Positions 7,826 to 15,553 of a DNA stretch of 64,000 nucleotides are shown here, one piece after another. The notes below the pieces were generated by a model. It was not told the origin of the DNA and made no database searches. It worked only from the letters and a program-made list of their open reading frames with translations. Positions within the stretch are counted from its first letter, which is position 1, and the number at the start of each line of letters is the position of its first letter. Source of the stretch: Gemmatimonadota bacterium (GTDB lineage Bacteria; Gemmatimonadota; Gemmatimonadetes; Longimicrobiales; Gaopeijiaceae); contig SKKN01000001.1 of assembly GCA_007121455.1 (NCBI GenBank), forward strand, positions 1 through 64,000, given 5' to 3'. Both the position numbers and the translations under genes were made by a program.

Positions 7826-8674
7826 GTGGAGACTGGGGAAGCGAACCGCCCCTCCGGCGCTGGACCCGAAGTCACGGTCCTCGGAGCGGGGACCCTGATC
7901 CCGGACGACGATCGCCGCTCGGCCGCCCACTGGGTGGAGGCAGGGGGCGTTCGACTCCTCGTGGACTGCGGTTCGGGGGCGCTCCACGGCACCGCTCGAT
8001 ACGGCCTACGCTGGTCTCAGGTGAGCCACATCGCCCTCACCCACTTCCATACCGATCATGTCGGAGACCTCGCGCCCTTCCTCTGGGCACTCCGTCATGG
8101 AAGCCGGCCCCCGCGGCAGCAACCGCTCGTCCTTCTCGGCCCACCGGGCACGAAATCGTTCCTGCATCGCCTGGCCGGCGCGTTCGGTGATTTCGTGATC
8201 GATCCGCCCTTTCCTCTGGAGGTCGTCGAGCTGCCTCGACGCGGAGCCTGGACGTCTTCCGATGGTCTCCTCCATCTCGAGTCGCATCCTACGCCTCATA
8301 CGGAGGAGTCGGTGGCGTACCGGATCGAGCTCGGTGGAGCGGCGGTCGGCTTCACGGGTGACACCGGCCCGAGCGAGGACCTCGGTCGCTTCTTCGCGGG
8401 GGTATCCCTCCTCCTGGCGGAGTGCAGCCTCTCCGATCCGACCGATCTCGACAACCACCTCTCTCCGTCGACGCTCGCTGCGCTCGCCCGAGCGGCGGAG
8501 CCGGAGCTGCTCCTCGTCACGCACTGCTATCCCGAGGTTCCTCGAAGCGAGCTTCCGGACCTCCTGCAATCGTTGGGGTATACGGGCGCGTGCGCTGTCG
8601 CAGTGGACGGCATGCGCACACGAGTGACCCGGAACTCGGCCGAGCTCCGGGGAGGTTTCCCGACACGCGAGTGA
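7826..8674 (+). CDS. Metallo-beta-lactamase-fold hydrolase (RNase Z-like group)
   Basis: A 282-residue MBL-fold protein. The zinc motif THFHTDHVGD places ligands at H73, H75, D77 and H78; later ligands are SHPTPHTEESVAY and the Asp of GFTGDTGPSEDL, and VTHCYPEV supplies a final His. The arrangement (GAGTLIPDDDRRSAAHWVE near the start, TGDTG) fits the RNase Z/arylsulfatase-like hydrolase branch, but it lacks features that would prove tRNA 3' processing, so the substrate is open. The start is GTG with GAGGGAA about 9 bases upstream, 18 bases after smc and 7 bases before the DAHP synthase gene. Confidence 0.8.
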   Translation: METGEANRPSGAGPEVTVLGAGTLIPDDDRRSAAHWVEAGGVRLLVDCGSGALHGTARYGLRWSQVSHIALTHFHTDHVGDLAPFLWALRHGSRPPRQQPLVLLGPPGTKSFLHRLAGAFGDFVIDPPFPLEVVELPRRGAWTSSDGLLHLESHPTPHTEESVAYRIELGGAAVGFTGDTGPSEDLGRFFAGVSLLLAECSLSDPTDLDNHLSPSTLAALARAAEPELLLVTHCYPEVPRSELPDLLQSLGYTGACAVAVDGMRTRVTRNSAELRGGFPTRE

Positions 8675-8681
8675 CGCACGT

Positions 8682-9734
8682 ATGCTCATCGTCATGAAGC
8701 ACAGCGCCACCCAGGGTGAGGTGGACCGGGTGGTCGAAACGATTCGGGAGATGGGATACGACGCTCGTCCGATCCCCGGTCGGCAGCGGACGGCAGTCGG
8801 TCTCATCGGCAACGACGGCCGGGTCGAATCGGGCCGGATCGAGGGGCTGTCCGGCGTCCTCGAAGTGATCGCGGTGACTCAGCCGTACAAGCAGGTGTCC
8901 CGGGAGTGGAAGGAGGAGCCCACCATCGTGGAGCTTCCGAATGGAGCCCGGATCGGCGGAAACGAGCTCGTGGTCATGGCCGGCCCCTGCGCTGTGGAGA
9001 GCGAGGATCAGATCATGGAGATCGCGGGCCTCCTCCGAGCTTCCGGCGCGACCGTTCTCAGGGGAGGTGCCTTCAAGCCGCGCACCTCTCCGTACTCCTT
9101 CGATGGGCTGGGCGAGGAAGGCCTCCGCCTCCTGGCGCGGGCGAGGGAAGCCACCGGGATGGCCGTCGTCACGGAGGCCCTCGAGCCGGAGTCCGTCGAG
9201 CTCGTGGCCGACCACGCGGACATGATCCAGATCGGCGCTCGCAACATGCAGAACTACCCGCTCCTTCGGAAGGCGGGTCGCTCCGGACGCCCGATTCTCC
9301 TCAAGCGCGGGTTGTCGGCGACGATCGATGAGCTTCTGCTCGCGGCCGAGTATCTGCTCGCGGAGGGGAACGACCAGGTCATCCTCTGCGAGCGGGGGGT
9401 TCGGAGCTTCGACAACCACACGCGAAACCTCCTCGACCTGACCGCGATTCCCGTGGTGAAGGCCCTCTCCCATCTCCCGATCATCGCTGACCCGAGCCAT
9501 GGTACGGGGGTACGCGCAAAGGTCACACCGATGGCCAGGGCCGCAGTCGCAGCCGGGGCAGACGGTCTCATGGTGGAGGTGCACCCGGACCCGGAGCGCG
9601 CCCTCTCCGATGGGGCGCAGTCGCTCTATCCGCAGGAGTTCGACGAGCTGATGGCCCAGATTCGAATGATTGCCCGGGCGATCGGTCGGGAGGTCGCCCC
9701 GGGGTTCGAGGAGCTCAGCGCCTCCGCACCGTGA
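8682..9734 (+). CDS. aroF: 3-deoxy-7-phosphoheptulonate (DAHP) synthase, class I beta
   Basis: First enzyme of the shikimate pathway: condenses phosphoenolpyruvate and erythrose 4-phosphate. The 350 residues split into an N-terminal ferredoxin-like regulatory domain (about 1-70, MLIVMKHSATQGEVDRVVE) and a TIM barrel. Barrel landmarks are VVMAGPCAVESEDQI, RGGAFKPRTSPYSF, QIGARNMQNYPLL, PILLKRG, ILCERGVRSFD and IADPSHGTG, which carry the phosphate and metal ligands of the AroF/KDO8P synthase superfamily. The N-terminal domain is the type that mediates feedback inhibition by aromatic amino acids in Thermotoga-type enzymes. Confidence 0.95.
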   Translation: MLIVMKHSATQGEVDRVVETIREMGYDARPIPGRQRTAVGLIGNDGRVESGRIEGLSGVLEVIAVTQPYKQVSREWKEEPTIVELPNGARIGGNELVVMAGPCAVESEDQIMEIAGLLRASGATVLRGGAFKPRTSPYSFDGLGEEGLRLLARAREATGMAVVTEALEPESVELVADHADMIQIGARNMQNYPLLRKAGRSGRPILLKRGLSATIDELLLAAEYLLAEGNDQVILCERGVRSFDNHTRNLLDLTAIPVVKALSHLPIIADPSHGTGVRAKVTPMARAAVAAGADGLMVEVHPDPERALSDGAQSLYPQEFDELMAQIRMIARAIGREVAPGFEELSASAP

Positions 9735-9798
9735 TCCCGATGTCCGGACGGGCGGATTTGCGCATCCCATTGCCCGATGTGCGGCGTACCTTGTTCCC

Positions 9799-10170
9799 AT
9801 GGCTACGGCACGCGGGATCGGAGCGAAAGGGGAAGAGATCGGCGCACGATATCTGGAGGAGCGGGGCTGGACGGTCCTGGAGCGGAACTTCCGGGACGGC
9901 CCCCGCGAAATCGATCTCATCGTCGAGCGACGGGGGGTGCTCGCCTTCGTCGAGGTGAAGAGTCGAAGCAGCACCTCCCGGGGCGGCCCGCTGGAGGCGA
10001 TCACCAAGCGGAAGCGGCGGGAGGTGGAGACTGCCGCCCGGGCCTGGCTGCGTGGCCGGAAGGCGACATTTTCGGAAGCGCGCTTTGACGCCATCTCGGT
10101 ACACTGGCTCGAGCAAGGCGGGGTGCGGGTGGAGCACGTTCCCGACGCCTGGTGGCCCGGCGGGCCGTGA
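9799..10170 (+). CDS. YraN family (UPF0102) endonuclease-fold protein
   Basis: A 123-residue protein with the restriction-endonuclease-like fold of the UPF0102/YraN family: GAKGEEIGARYLEERGW, NFRDGPREIDLIVER and VLAFVEVKSR give the conserved E, D and ExK catalytic pattern. The natural role is not settled; the family is thought to act in DNA processing. I chose ATG 9799 because the conserved block starts right after it; an open frame extends further upstream but overlaps aroF. A TACCTT hexamer lies only 7 bases before the start, see findings. Confidence 0.85.
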   Translation: MATARGIGAKGEEIGARYLEERGWTVLERNFRDGPREIDLIVERRGVLAFVEVKSRSSTSRGGPLEAITKRKRREVETAARAWLRGRKATFSEARFDAISVHWLEQGGVRVEHVPDAWWPGGP

Positions 10171-10179
10171 TCCCCACGC

Positions 10180-10206
10180 TTGACTTGCGATCCTCGGCTT
10201 TCTAAG
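10180..10206 (+). promoter_or_regulatory. Promoter of the SRP RNA
   Basis: TTGACT (10180-10185) matches the -35 consensus in 5 of 6 positions. The -10 is weaker: TCTAAG (10201-10206) with a short 15-base spacer, or TAAGTT (10203-10208) with 17. Either would start transcription within a few bases of the 5' arm of the SRP RNA helix. Confidence 0.55.
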
Positions 10207-10209
10207 TTG

Positions 10210-10319
10210 GGACCGTGCCCCAGGTCCGCAGAGCGAGAGCCCACGAATTCCGTCAGGACCCCGCAGGTAGCAGCGGTAAGTGCGGCGATCGTGGCTGCGG
10301 GTTGCCTGGGGCACTTTTT
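10210..10319 (+). ncRNA. ffs: Signal recognition particle RNA (4.5S type) with terminator tract
   Basis: The conserved SRP domain IV is present: GTCAGGACC (10252-10260), a short loop, then AGGTAGCAGCGG (10265-10276). The RNA closes as one long hairpin. GTGCCCCAGG (10215-10224) pairs with CCTGGGGCAC (10305-10314), CCGCAG (10226-10231) with CTGCGG (10295-10300), CCACGA (10241-10246) with TCGTGG (10289-10294), and CCG (10250-10252) with CGG (10274-10276). TTTTT (10315-10319) follows directly, so the terminal helix can double as terminator. The RNA pairs with Ffh to target nascent membrane proteins. Location just before dnaX-ybaB-recR matches Bacillus and many other bacteria. The apical stem ACC/GGU closes a 5-base CCGCA loop rather than a GNRA tetraloop. 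Confidence 0.93.
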
Positions 10320-10402
10320 GTCCACCACTCCTCCGGTCCCGGGATTTCCCTCCGTCCCTGACCCCGGGAAGCCCGGCCCGGCGTCGCCAGCCCGGAGCCA
10401 AC

Positions 10403-12160
10403 GTGTCCCGCACCGCTCTTGCTCGCAGGTATCGACCGCGAAGCTTCGCCGACGTTGCCACCCAGCAGCACGTCTCGGAGACGCTCCGACGCGCGGTCGC
10501 ATCCGATCGCGTCGGGCACGCCTACCTCTTTTGCGGTCCACGCGGAGTAGGGAAGACCACTCTGGCCCGCGTCCTGGCCATGGCCCTCAACTGTCAGACG
10601 CGCACGGAGGCGGGCGAGCCGTGCGGTGTCTGCGAGAGCTGCGAGCGGATCTGGAGCGGAAACACCTCCCTGGACGTCATCGAGATCGACGCCGCGTCGA
10701 ATCGCGGAGTCGATGACGCCCGTCAACTTCGGGAGCGGGCCATGTATGCTCCCTCGGAGGACGGTCGCCACAAGATCTACATCGTGGACGAGGCCCACAT
10801 GCTCACCCGGGAGGCCTGGAACACGCTGCTCAAGATCATCGAAGAGCCCCCGCCCAGGGTGATCTTCATCTTCGCCACTACCGAGCCGCAGAAGATCGAA
10901 CAAACGGCGTCCCCGATCCTCTCCCGGTGCCAGCGCTTCGATTTCCGCCGGGTCGGGATGGCGGATATCGCGCTCCGCCTCCGGGAGGTCCTTACCGCCG
11001 AAGGTGCGGAGGCCACGGACGACGCGCTGAGGGCGATCGCGCGGAAGGCGGACGGGGGCATGCGGGACGCCCTCTCGATCACGGACCAGGTGCTATCGTT
11101 GGCGGGGGGGGCGGTCACCCGGGAGTCGGTCGCGGGGATTCTCGGCATGGTTCCCGACGACCGATATCTGGAGCTCTTCGATCTTCTTTCCGGTCGGAAT
11201 CACGCGGGGATCTTCCGCTTCGTCGGTGAGCTTCTGGATGAAGGATACGACCTGGTCGAGTTCTACCACGGGTTGATGGAGGCAATGCGGGTGGTTCTGC
11301 GGCTCCGTCTCGCTGGCGAGGAGGTGCCGGAGCTTTCGGACGACGTTCGTTCCGATTGGGAGACGCGGGCCGAGCGCTTTGCCCCGGGAGACCTCCTCCG
11401 GATGCTTGCCCTCGGCTCGGAGCTGGAGGTCACCGGGTCGATCAGGAGGAGCGCTCAGCCGCGCGTGCTGCTGGAGTTGCTCCTGCTCCGGATGAGCCAC
11501 CTGGAGCGAACGGTCGAACTGGAATCCCTGATTCGGGCGCTGGGGGAGGACCCGCGCGCATCGAAGCCTCCCCGGGGTGGGGCGGGAAGCGCGGCTGCCG
11601 CCACGGAGACGGGCCGGCCCCCTCCTCACCGCGATGTGAGCAAGACGCGCCCGACCCGCGGGGCGGAAGAGGGGAGCTCGAAGACCACGCCGTCGCCTCG
11701 AGCAGGGGTAGCGCGGGGAGCGGAGGCATCGGAAGCGGAGCCGGAGAGCGGAAGCGCACCTGCGAGCCGACTGCCGGAAGCAGCGTCCGCTCCGAGTGTT
11801 GCCGAAGCGTGGACGGCGCTTCTCAGCGATCGTGCCCATCTGCCCGAGGGTCTGGGCCCGTTCCTCCGCGCAGGCCGGGTGGAGGAGACGCCCGAGGGCC
11901 TCCTCCTGCAGCTTCCGGCCGGCCCCGGATTGGATCGCCTGCGGGATGCCTCCGTGCGAAAGCGGCTCGAGGCGGCGCTGGGGAAGCATCTCGGACGGAG
12001 TCTCCCCCTTGCGATCGAGGAGATGGGGGCGGGAGCGGGGAGCGCAGGCGGGAGGATCGATCAGGGCACCGTGCGTGAAGACCGGCTCAGGGACCTGCTC
12101 GAGCGGGAACCCACCCTGGGCGCGGCGGTAGAAGAACTCGACCTGGAAATCCTTGACTGA
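10403..12160 (+). CDS. dnaX: DNA polymerase III subunit gamma/tau
   Basis: The clamp-loader ATPase, 585 residues from GTG 10403 (GGAG 5 bases upstream). The AAA+ module has Walker A GPRGVGKTT (45-53), zinc ligands C64, C74, C77 and C80, Walker B IYIVDEAHML and the SRC arginine finger in PILSRCQRFDF. Domain III follows to about residue 360. A low-complexity, Pro/Ser/Glu-rich linker (about 370-470) and a short C-terminal domain complete a tau-length product. I see no A-rich slippery heptamer, so a separate gamma form by frameshift is unlikely. It follows the SRP RNA and precedes ybaB and recR. Confidence 0.96.
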   Translation: MSRTALARRYRPRSFADVATQQHVSETLRRAVASDRVGHAYLFCGPRGVGKTTLARVLAMALNCQTRTEAGEPCGVCESCERIWSGNTSLDVIEIDAASNRGVDDARQLRERAMYAPSEDGRHKIYIVDEAHMLTREAWNTLLKIIEEPPPRVIFIFATTEPQKIEQTASPILSRCQRFDFRRVGMADIALRLREVLTAEGAEATDDALRAIARKADGGMRDALSITDQVLSLAGGAVTRESVAGILGMVPDDRYLELFDLLSGRNHAGIFRFVGELLDEGYDLVEFYHGLMEAMRVVLRLRLAGEEVPELSDDVRSDWETRAERFAPGDLLRMLALGSELEVTGSIRRSAQPRVLLELLLLRMSHLERTVELESLIRALGEDPRASKPPRGGAGSAAAATETGRPPPHRDVSKTRPTRGAEEGSSKTTPSPRAGVARGAEASEAEPESGSAPASRLPEAASAPSVAEAWTALLSDRAHLPEGLGPFLRAGRVEETPEGLLLQLPAGPGLDRLRDASVRKRLEAALGKHLGRSLPLAIEEMGAGAGSAGGRIDQGTVREDRLRDLLEREPTLGAAVEELDLEILD

Positions 12161-12164
12161 TCGT

Positions 12165-12201
12165 GATAAGGACCCTTCGACCGATAAGGACCCTTTCGAC
12201 C
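12165..12201 (+). repeat. Short tandem repeat carrying two ribosome-site-like cores
   Basis: An 18-base unit (12165-12182) is followed at once by a 19-base copy (12183-12201) that differs by one extra T. Each copy contains GATAAGGACC, so the AAGGA core is present twice between the dnaX stop and the ybaB start. Confidence 0.8.
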
Positions 12202-12203
12202 AC

Positions 12204-12527
12204 ATGAAGAACATCCAACAGCTCATCCAGATGGGGCAGCAGATGCAGTCCCGCATGTCCGAGATCCAGGAGACCCTCGATCAGAAGGAGGTCTCGGCTA
12301 CGTCGGGCGGAGGGATGGTCAGTGCCACCGTGGACGGAAAGGGTGAGCTCCGCGGAGTCCAGATCGATCCCACCGTCGTGGATCCGGGGGACGTGGAGAT
12401 GCTCGAGGATCTCGTGCTGGCGGCGGTGGCGGAGGCTCAGAAGAAAGCACGGTCCCTGTACGAGGAGGAGATGCAGAAAGTCGCAGGGGGACTGCCCTTC
12501 CCAATGAAGATCCCCGGACTGCCCTAG
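12204..12527 (+). CDS. ybaB: YbaB/EbfC nucleoid-associated protein
   Basis: A 107-residue YbaB/EbfC protein. It begins MKNIQQLIQMGQQMQSRM, the usual amphipathic start, followed by SGGGMVSATVDGKGELRGVQ and DVEMLEDLVLAAVAEAQKKA, all family blocks. The dimer binds DNA and is part of the dnaX-ybaB-recR recombination cluster. ATG 12204 gives normal family length; an in-frame TTG at 12153, overlapping dnaX, would add 17 Asp-rich residues encoded by the tandem repeat. The AAGGA of the second repeat is 13 bases from ATG, a long spacing, so the exact start is uncertain. Confidence 0.93.
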   Translation: MKNIQQLIQMGQQMQSRMSEIQETLDQKEVSATSGGGMVSATVDGKGELRGVQIDPTVVDPGDVEMLEDLVLAAVAEAQKKARSLYEEEMQKVAGGLPFPMKIPGLP

Positions 12528-12540
12528 TCTCTTTCCCCGC

Positions 12541-13134
12541 ATGTCAGCAATCGAGGATGTGGTTCGCGAGTTGAGCCGCCTTCCGGGAATCGGGCCGAAG
12601 ACCGCGACCCGCCTCGTGCACCAGCTCATGCGAGGCCCCGGAGAGGACACGCTCCGATTGGCGCGCGCGCTCGATTCGCTCGCCGAACGTGTCCGGCCCT
12701 GCGAAGAATGCGGAAACTTCGGCGAGGAGGACCTCTGTGCGATCTGCAGGGACCCCCGCCGTGATCTCAGCGTGCTCTGCGTCGTCGAGGGCGCCTTCGA
12801 GGTGGGGTCCATCGAACGAACCGGACAGTTCAGGGGCCGGTTCCACGTGCTCGGTGGCCGGCTGTCCCCGCTGGACGGCATCGGGCCCGAGGAGCTGAAC
12901 GTGCATGGCTTGCTCGAGCGGATCCGAGGTGCGGAGGGAAGGGTGCGGGAGGTGATCCTTGCCACGAGCCCGAGCGTCGAAGGTGAAGCCACGGCAGTCT
13001 ACCTCGAAGGAGAGATTCGACCGCTGGGACCGAGGGTGACCCGTCTCGCCCGGGGGATTCCGATGGGGAGCGATCTGGAGTACGTCGATGGCTCCACGAT
13101 CGTCGAGGCCCTTGCCGGTCGGCGGGAGATGTGA
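12541..13134 (+). CDS. recR: Recombination mediator protein RecR
   Basis: A 197-residue RecR. It has a helix-hairpin-helix (RLPGIGPKTATRL, 13-25), a zinc finger at C54, C57, C66 and C69, and a Toprim domain (LCVVEGAFEVGSIE, then LDGIGPEELNV, VILATSPSVEGEATAVYL). With RecF/RecO it loads RecA onto gapped DNA. It starts 14 bases after ybaB, with the same gene order (dnaX-ybaB-recR) as in most bacteria. Confidence 0.97.
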   Translation: MSAIEDVVRELSRLPGIGPKTATRLVHQLMRGPGEDTLRLARALDSLAERVRPCEECGNFGEEDLCAICRDPRRDLSVLCVVEGAFEVGSIERTGQFRGRFHVLGGRLSPLDGIGPEELNVHGLLERIRGAEGRVREVILATSPSVEGEATAVYLEGEIRPLGPRVTRLARGIPMGSDLEYVDGSTIVEALAGRREM

Positions 13135-13179
13135 TTCTTTGCGTTGCTGGACAGTCGAGACTGAGGGGAAAGGGCAGAG

Positions 13180-13494
13180 ATGAATCGGACCTTACGGATT
13201 ACGGGAATCGCTTTGGCCGCGGTGGTGGTCGCGGGTGTGACGGCGTCGCTCCTGGTCCGTGACCAGATCCGACGGCAGCGACGCAATCTCTTCAACCCCC
13301 TTGCGATTCGAAGGATCGCAGCGCTCGAGCACATGGCGCGCCAGGAAGCCAGCGTGGACCATATCAATCTCCTGAGGGACTTCATGCGGTGGGAGCCCCG
13401 GAAGCTGCTGCGGAATCGTGCCCGGGCCATCGTGGAACGGATGGAGCGGGAAGCGTCTCAGTGGGAGCACCCGACCGGACAGCTCGCGTCGTGA
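13180..13494 (+). CDS. Small membrane-anchored protein of unknown function
   Basis: I do not recognise this 104-residue protein. It has one N-terminal hydrophobic helix (ITGIALAAVVVAGVTASLLV) directly followed by a basic stretch (RDQIRRQRR), predicting an anchor with the rest in the cytoplasm. The remainder is helical (NPLAIRRIAALEHMARQEASVDHINLLRDFMRW) and hints at a HEAT-like repeat unit. The ribosome site is GAGGGGAAAGGG. It is followed, with a GTGA overlap, by a 43-residue frame and then mglA, so it may work with the GTPase. Confidence 0.6.
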   Translation: MNRTLRITGIALAAVVVAGVTASLLVRDQIRRQRRNLFNPLAIRRIAALEHMARQEASVDHINLLRDFMRWEPRKLLRNRARAIVERMEREASQWEHPTGQLAS

Positions 13495-13622
13495 CCTCGG
13501 TGTCGGATACCTCCGAATCCGATGACGCCTCCCCGGCGGGGTGGATTCGGGCGGCACTGGCACGGATCTCGTCGGAACCTTCCCCGGGTCCGAAGCGGGC
13601 CCGTCTGATGGACCAGGCGTAG
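13491..13622 (+). CDS. Short frame coupled to the upstream gene, unknown
   Basis: A 43-residue frame starts at GTG 13491, overlapping the previous stop as GTGA, and ends 13 bases before mglA. The product is Ser/Asp-rich at the N-terminus with a small amphipathic segment ([11 protein letters not shown]). Evidence for coding is only the overlap and the tight fit between neighbours; it could be non-coding spacer. Confidence 0.3.
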   Translation: MTSVSDTSESDDASPAGWIRAALARISSEPSPGPKRARLMDQA

Positions 13623-13635
13623 AGGACGACGTCCA

Positions 13636-14214
13636 ATGTCCATGATCAACTACGCGAGCCGGGAGATCAACTGCAAGATCGTCTACTACGGTCCCGGACT
13701 GGGGGGAAAGACCACGAACCTGGAGCACGTGTACTCCAAGGTGAATCCGGATACACGAGGGAAGATGATCTCCCTCGCCACGGAAACGGACCGAACCCTC
13801 TTCTTCGACTTCCTTCCGATCGACCTCGGCTCGATCCGGGGCTTCAAGACGCGGTTCCACCTCTACACCGTGCCGGGGCAGGTGTACTACAATGCGAGTC
13901 GTAAGCTGATCCTCAAAGGTGTGGACGGCATCATCTTCGTCTCCGATTCACAGTCCGATCGAGCGGAGGCGAACATCGAGTCGATGCACAATCTCTATGA
14001 GAACCTGGAGGGGTACGGGTACGATCTGAGTGAGCTTCCGTTCGCCATTCAGTACAACAAGCGTGACCTTCCCGACGTGCTTCCGGTATCCGACCTCCGC
14101 GCGCAGCTCAACCCGAACGAGGTGCCCGACTTCGAAGCCGTCGCCATCCGCGGGGAAGGGGTCTTCGAGACGTTGCAGGCCGTGAGCAAGCTCGTCGTCA
14201 AGTCCCTGAGCTGA
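13636..14214 (+). CDS. mglA: MglA-type small Ras-like GTPase
   Basis: A 192-residue GTPase of the bacterial MglA family. P-loop GPGLGGKTT is at 19-27, the switch region includes [10 protein letters not shown], the [13 protein letters not shown] block replaces the usual DxxG, and NKRD is the guanine-binding motif. MglA is a polarity switch controlling gliding and type IV pili in Myxococcus, where MglB is its activator. MglA homologues occur in many non-gliding phyla, including Gemmatimonadota. No MglB (roadblock) gene is adjacent; the two small preceding genes are the only local partner candidates. Confidence 0.92.
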   Translation: MSMINYASREINCKIVYYGPGLGGKTTNLEHVYSKVNPDTRGKMISLATETDRTLFFDFLPIDLGSIRGFKTRFHLYTVPGQVYYNASRKLILKGVDGIIFVSDSQSDRAEANIESMHNLYENLEGYGYDLSELPFAIQYNKRDLPDVLPVSDLRAQLNPNEVPDFEAVAIRGEGVFETLQAVSKLVVKSLS

Positions 14215-14221
14215 CGGCCCG

Positions 14222-14872
14222 ATGGCTGCCAGCCCCGTCAACCTCCCCAATCTGATCACCCTCGGGCGAATCCTCGCCTGTCCGGTCCTGTTCGTGCTCG
14301 TCCTTTCGCCCGAGACCACCCACCTTCTCACGGCGTTCATCCTCTTCGTCTTCGCCAGTGTGAGCGATCTCTGGGATGGCTTCCTGGCTCGAAAGTACGA
14401 CCTCGTTTCCGACACCGGGAAGATCCTCGACCCGCTAGCCGACAAGCTTCTGTTGGCCTCGACGCTCATTCCCTTCTACCTCGTCTCGCAGGGTCCGGAC
14501 CTGCTCGGACGGATTCCCATGTGGGGTGCGCTCCCACTGTGGGTCCTGATTGTCTTCTTCGGGCGTGAGGTGGCAGTGACGCTGTTGCGGGCATGGGCCG
14601 CGAGACGCGGCCATGTCATTTCTGCCGGGATGTCGGGAAAGATCAAGGCTTTCGTGCAGAATCTGTTCAGCGGCAGCTTGATCCTCTGGTATTTCCTGGT
14701 GCGAACGGCGGAGGTCCAAGGCTGGTCGGGCACCCTCTGGGAGGGGTGGGCTGCCTTTCATCGGAGCTTCGTCGTAACCTCGTTGGCGGTGGCCCTCTTC
14801 CTCACAGTCTACTCGATGGGAGTCTATCTCTGGCAGTACCGACATCTGTTGGACGATGGGGTGAGGTCGTGA
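14222..14872 (+). CDS. pgsA: CDP-diacylglycerol--glycerol-3-phosphate 3-phosphatidyltransferase
   Basis: A 216-residue membrane enzyme making phosphatidylglycerol phosphate. The CDP-alcohol phosphotransferase motif is complete, with D49, D52, G53, A56, R57, G66, D70 and D74 (SDLWDGFLARKY...GKILDPLADK). Five to six hydrophobic helices span the rest, starting with NLITLGRILACPVLFVLVL. Related CDP-alcohol transferases cannot be fully excluded, but the NLPNLITLGRI start is typical of PgsA. It begins 7 bases after mglA and overlaps the cinA start by GTGA; pgsA-cinA is a common pair. Confidence 0.9.
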   Translation: MAASPVNLPNLITLGRILACPVLFVLVLSPETTHLLTAFILFVFASVSDLWDGFLARKYDLVSDTGKILDPLADKLLLASTLIPFYLVSQGPDLLGRIPMWGALPLWVLIVFFGREVAVTLLRAWAARRGHVISAGMSGKIKAFVQNLFSGSLILWYFLVRTAEVQGWSGTLWEGWAAFHRSFVVTSLAVALFLTVYSMGVYLWQYRHLLDDGVRS

Positions 14873-15387
14873 GTCGGCCATCGTACCCTGGAAGTTCGGG
14901 CTCCGGCGGGAGTCTGGCAGGAACGGTCGGTGCTGCGCTCGTCGAACGTCGGCTGAAGGTCGCTGTGGCGGAGAGTTGCACGGGAGGGTTGGTCGGAGCA
15001 CGCATCACGGATGTCGCGGGTGCCTCGCAGTATTTCGAGGGAGGGGTCGTCGCCTACTCGAACAAGGCGAAGGAGGTGCACCTGGGGATCACGCCGGATA
15101 TTCTTCGCCGCGACGGAGCTGTATCGCGCACGGTGGCCGAAGCAATGGCCATCGGGGTGGCCCGACGGTTCGGCGTCCAGGTGGGCGTCGCGGTGACCGG
15201 TGTCGCAGGTCCGACGGGGGGAAGCGAGGAGAAGCCTGTCGGCACCGTATGGATCGCCGTCTCACTGTCGGGAACGATCCATGCTGTACATCACCGCTTC
15301 GAGGGCTCGCGAGTGGAGATTCGGGAGCGGAGTGCTGAAGCTGTCCTGGCACTCGTCCTGACCGTCGTGGACGGAAAACGTGAATGA
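14869..15387 (+). CDS. cinA: CinA C-terminal domain protein (nicotinamide-nucleotide amidase)
   Basis: A 172-residue protein corresponding only to the C-terminal (PncC) domain of CinA. It shows LKVAVAESCTGGLVGARIT, then FEGGVVAYSNKAKEVHLGI and VAVTGVAGPTGGSEEKPVGTVWIAV, the family blocks with the catalytic SC. PncC deamidates nicotinamide mononucleotide in NAD recycling. The N-terminal molybdopterin-like domain found in full CinA is absent, a common natural arrangement. The GTG start overlaps the pgsA stop (GTGA), with GAGG just upstream. Confidence 0.92.
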   Translation: MSRPSYPGSSGSGGSLAGTVGAALVERRLKVAVAESCTGGLVGARITDVAGASQYFEGGVVAYSNKAKEVHLGITPDILRRDGAVSRTVAEAMAIGVARRFGVQVGVAVTGVAGPTGGSEEKPVGTVWIAVSLSGTIHAVHHRFEGSRVEIRERSAEAVLALVLTVVDGKRE

Positions 15388-15523
15388 GGTGCGGTGGCGG
15401 GGAGCAGTAGATCCGGCCTCCCCTCGCACGGCAGCCCTGCCGAACCCCGGCCTCGTCTCCGGGGGTATTGGACCGAGTCGCGACGGTACGGCTCGCCCCG
15501 GCCCGAGCGAGAGTGGAACCGAA

Positions 15524-15553
15524 GGACGAACCAGGACGAACCAGGACGAGCTA
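15524..15553 (+). repeat. Ten-base tandem repeat in the grpE leader
   Basis: GGACGAACCA occurs twice (15524-15533, 15534-15543) and a third, diverged copy (15544-15553) runs into the grpE ATG. The AGGA of the last copy is the likely ribosome site, 6 bases from the start. No CIRCE-type inverted repeat is present in this leader. Confidence 0.75.

Noticed and set aside
11500-11800. Programmed frameshift site in dnaX
   Set aside because: No A- or T-rich slippery heptamer with a following hairpin is visible in the GC-rich linker; a full tau product is expected.
15388-15552. CIRCE operator before grpE
   Set aside because: No TTAGCACTC/GAGTGCTAA inverted repeat or partial match was found in the 165-base leader.
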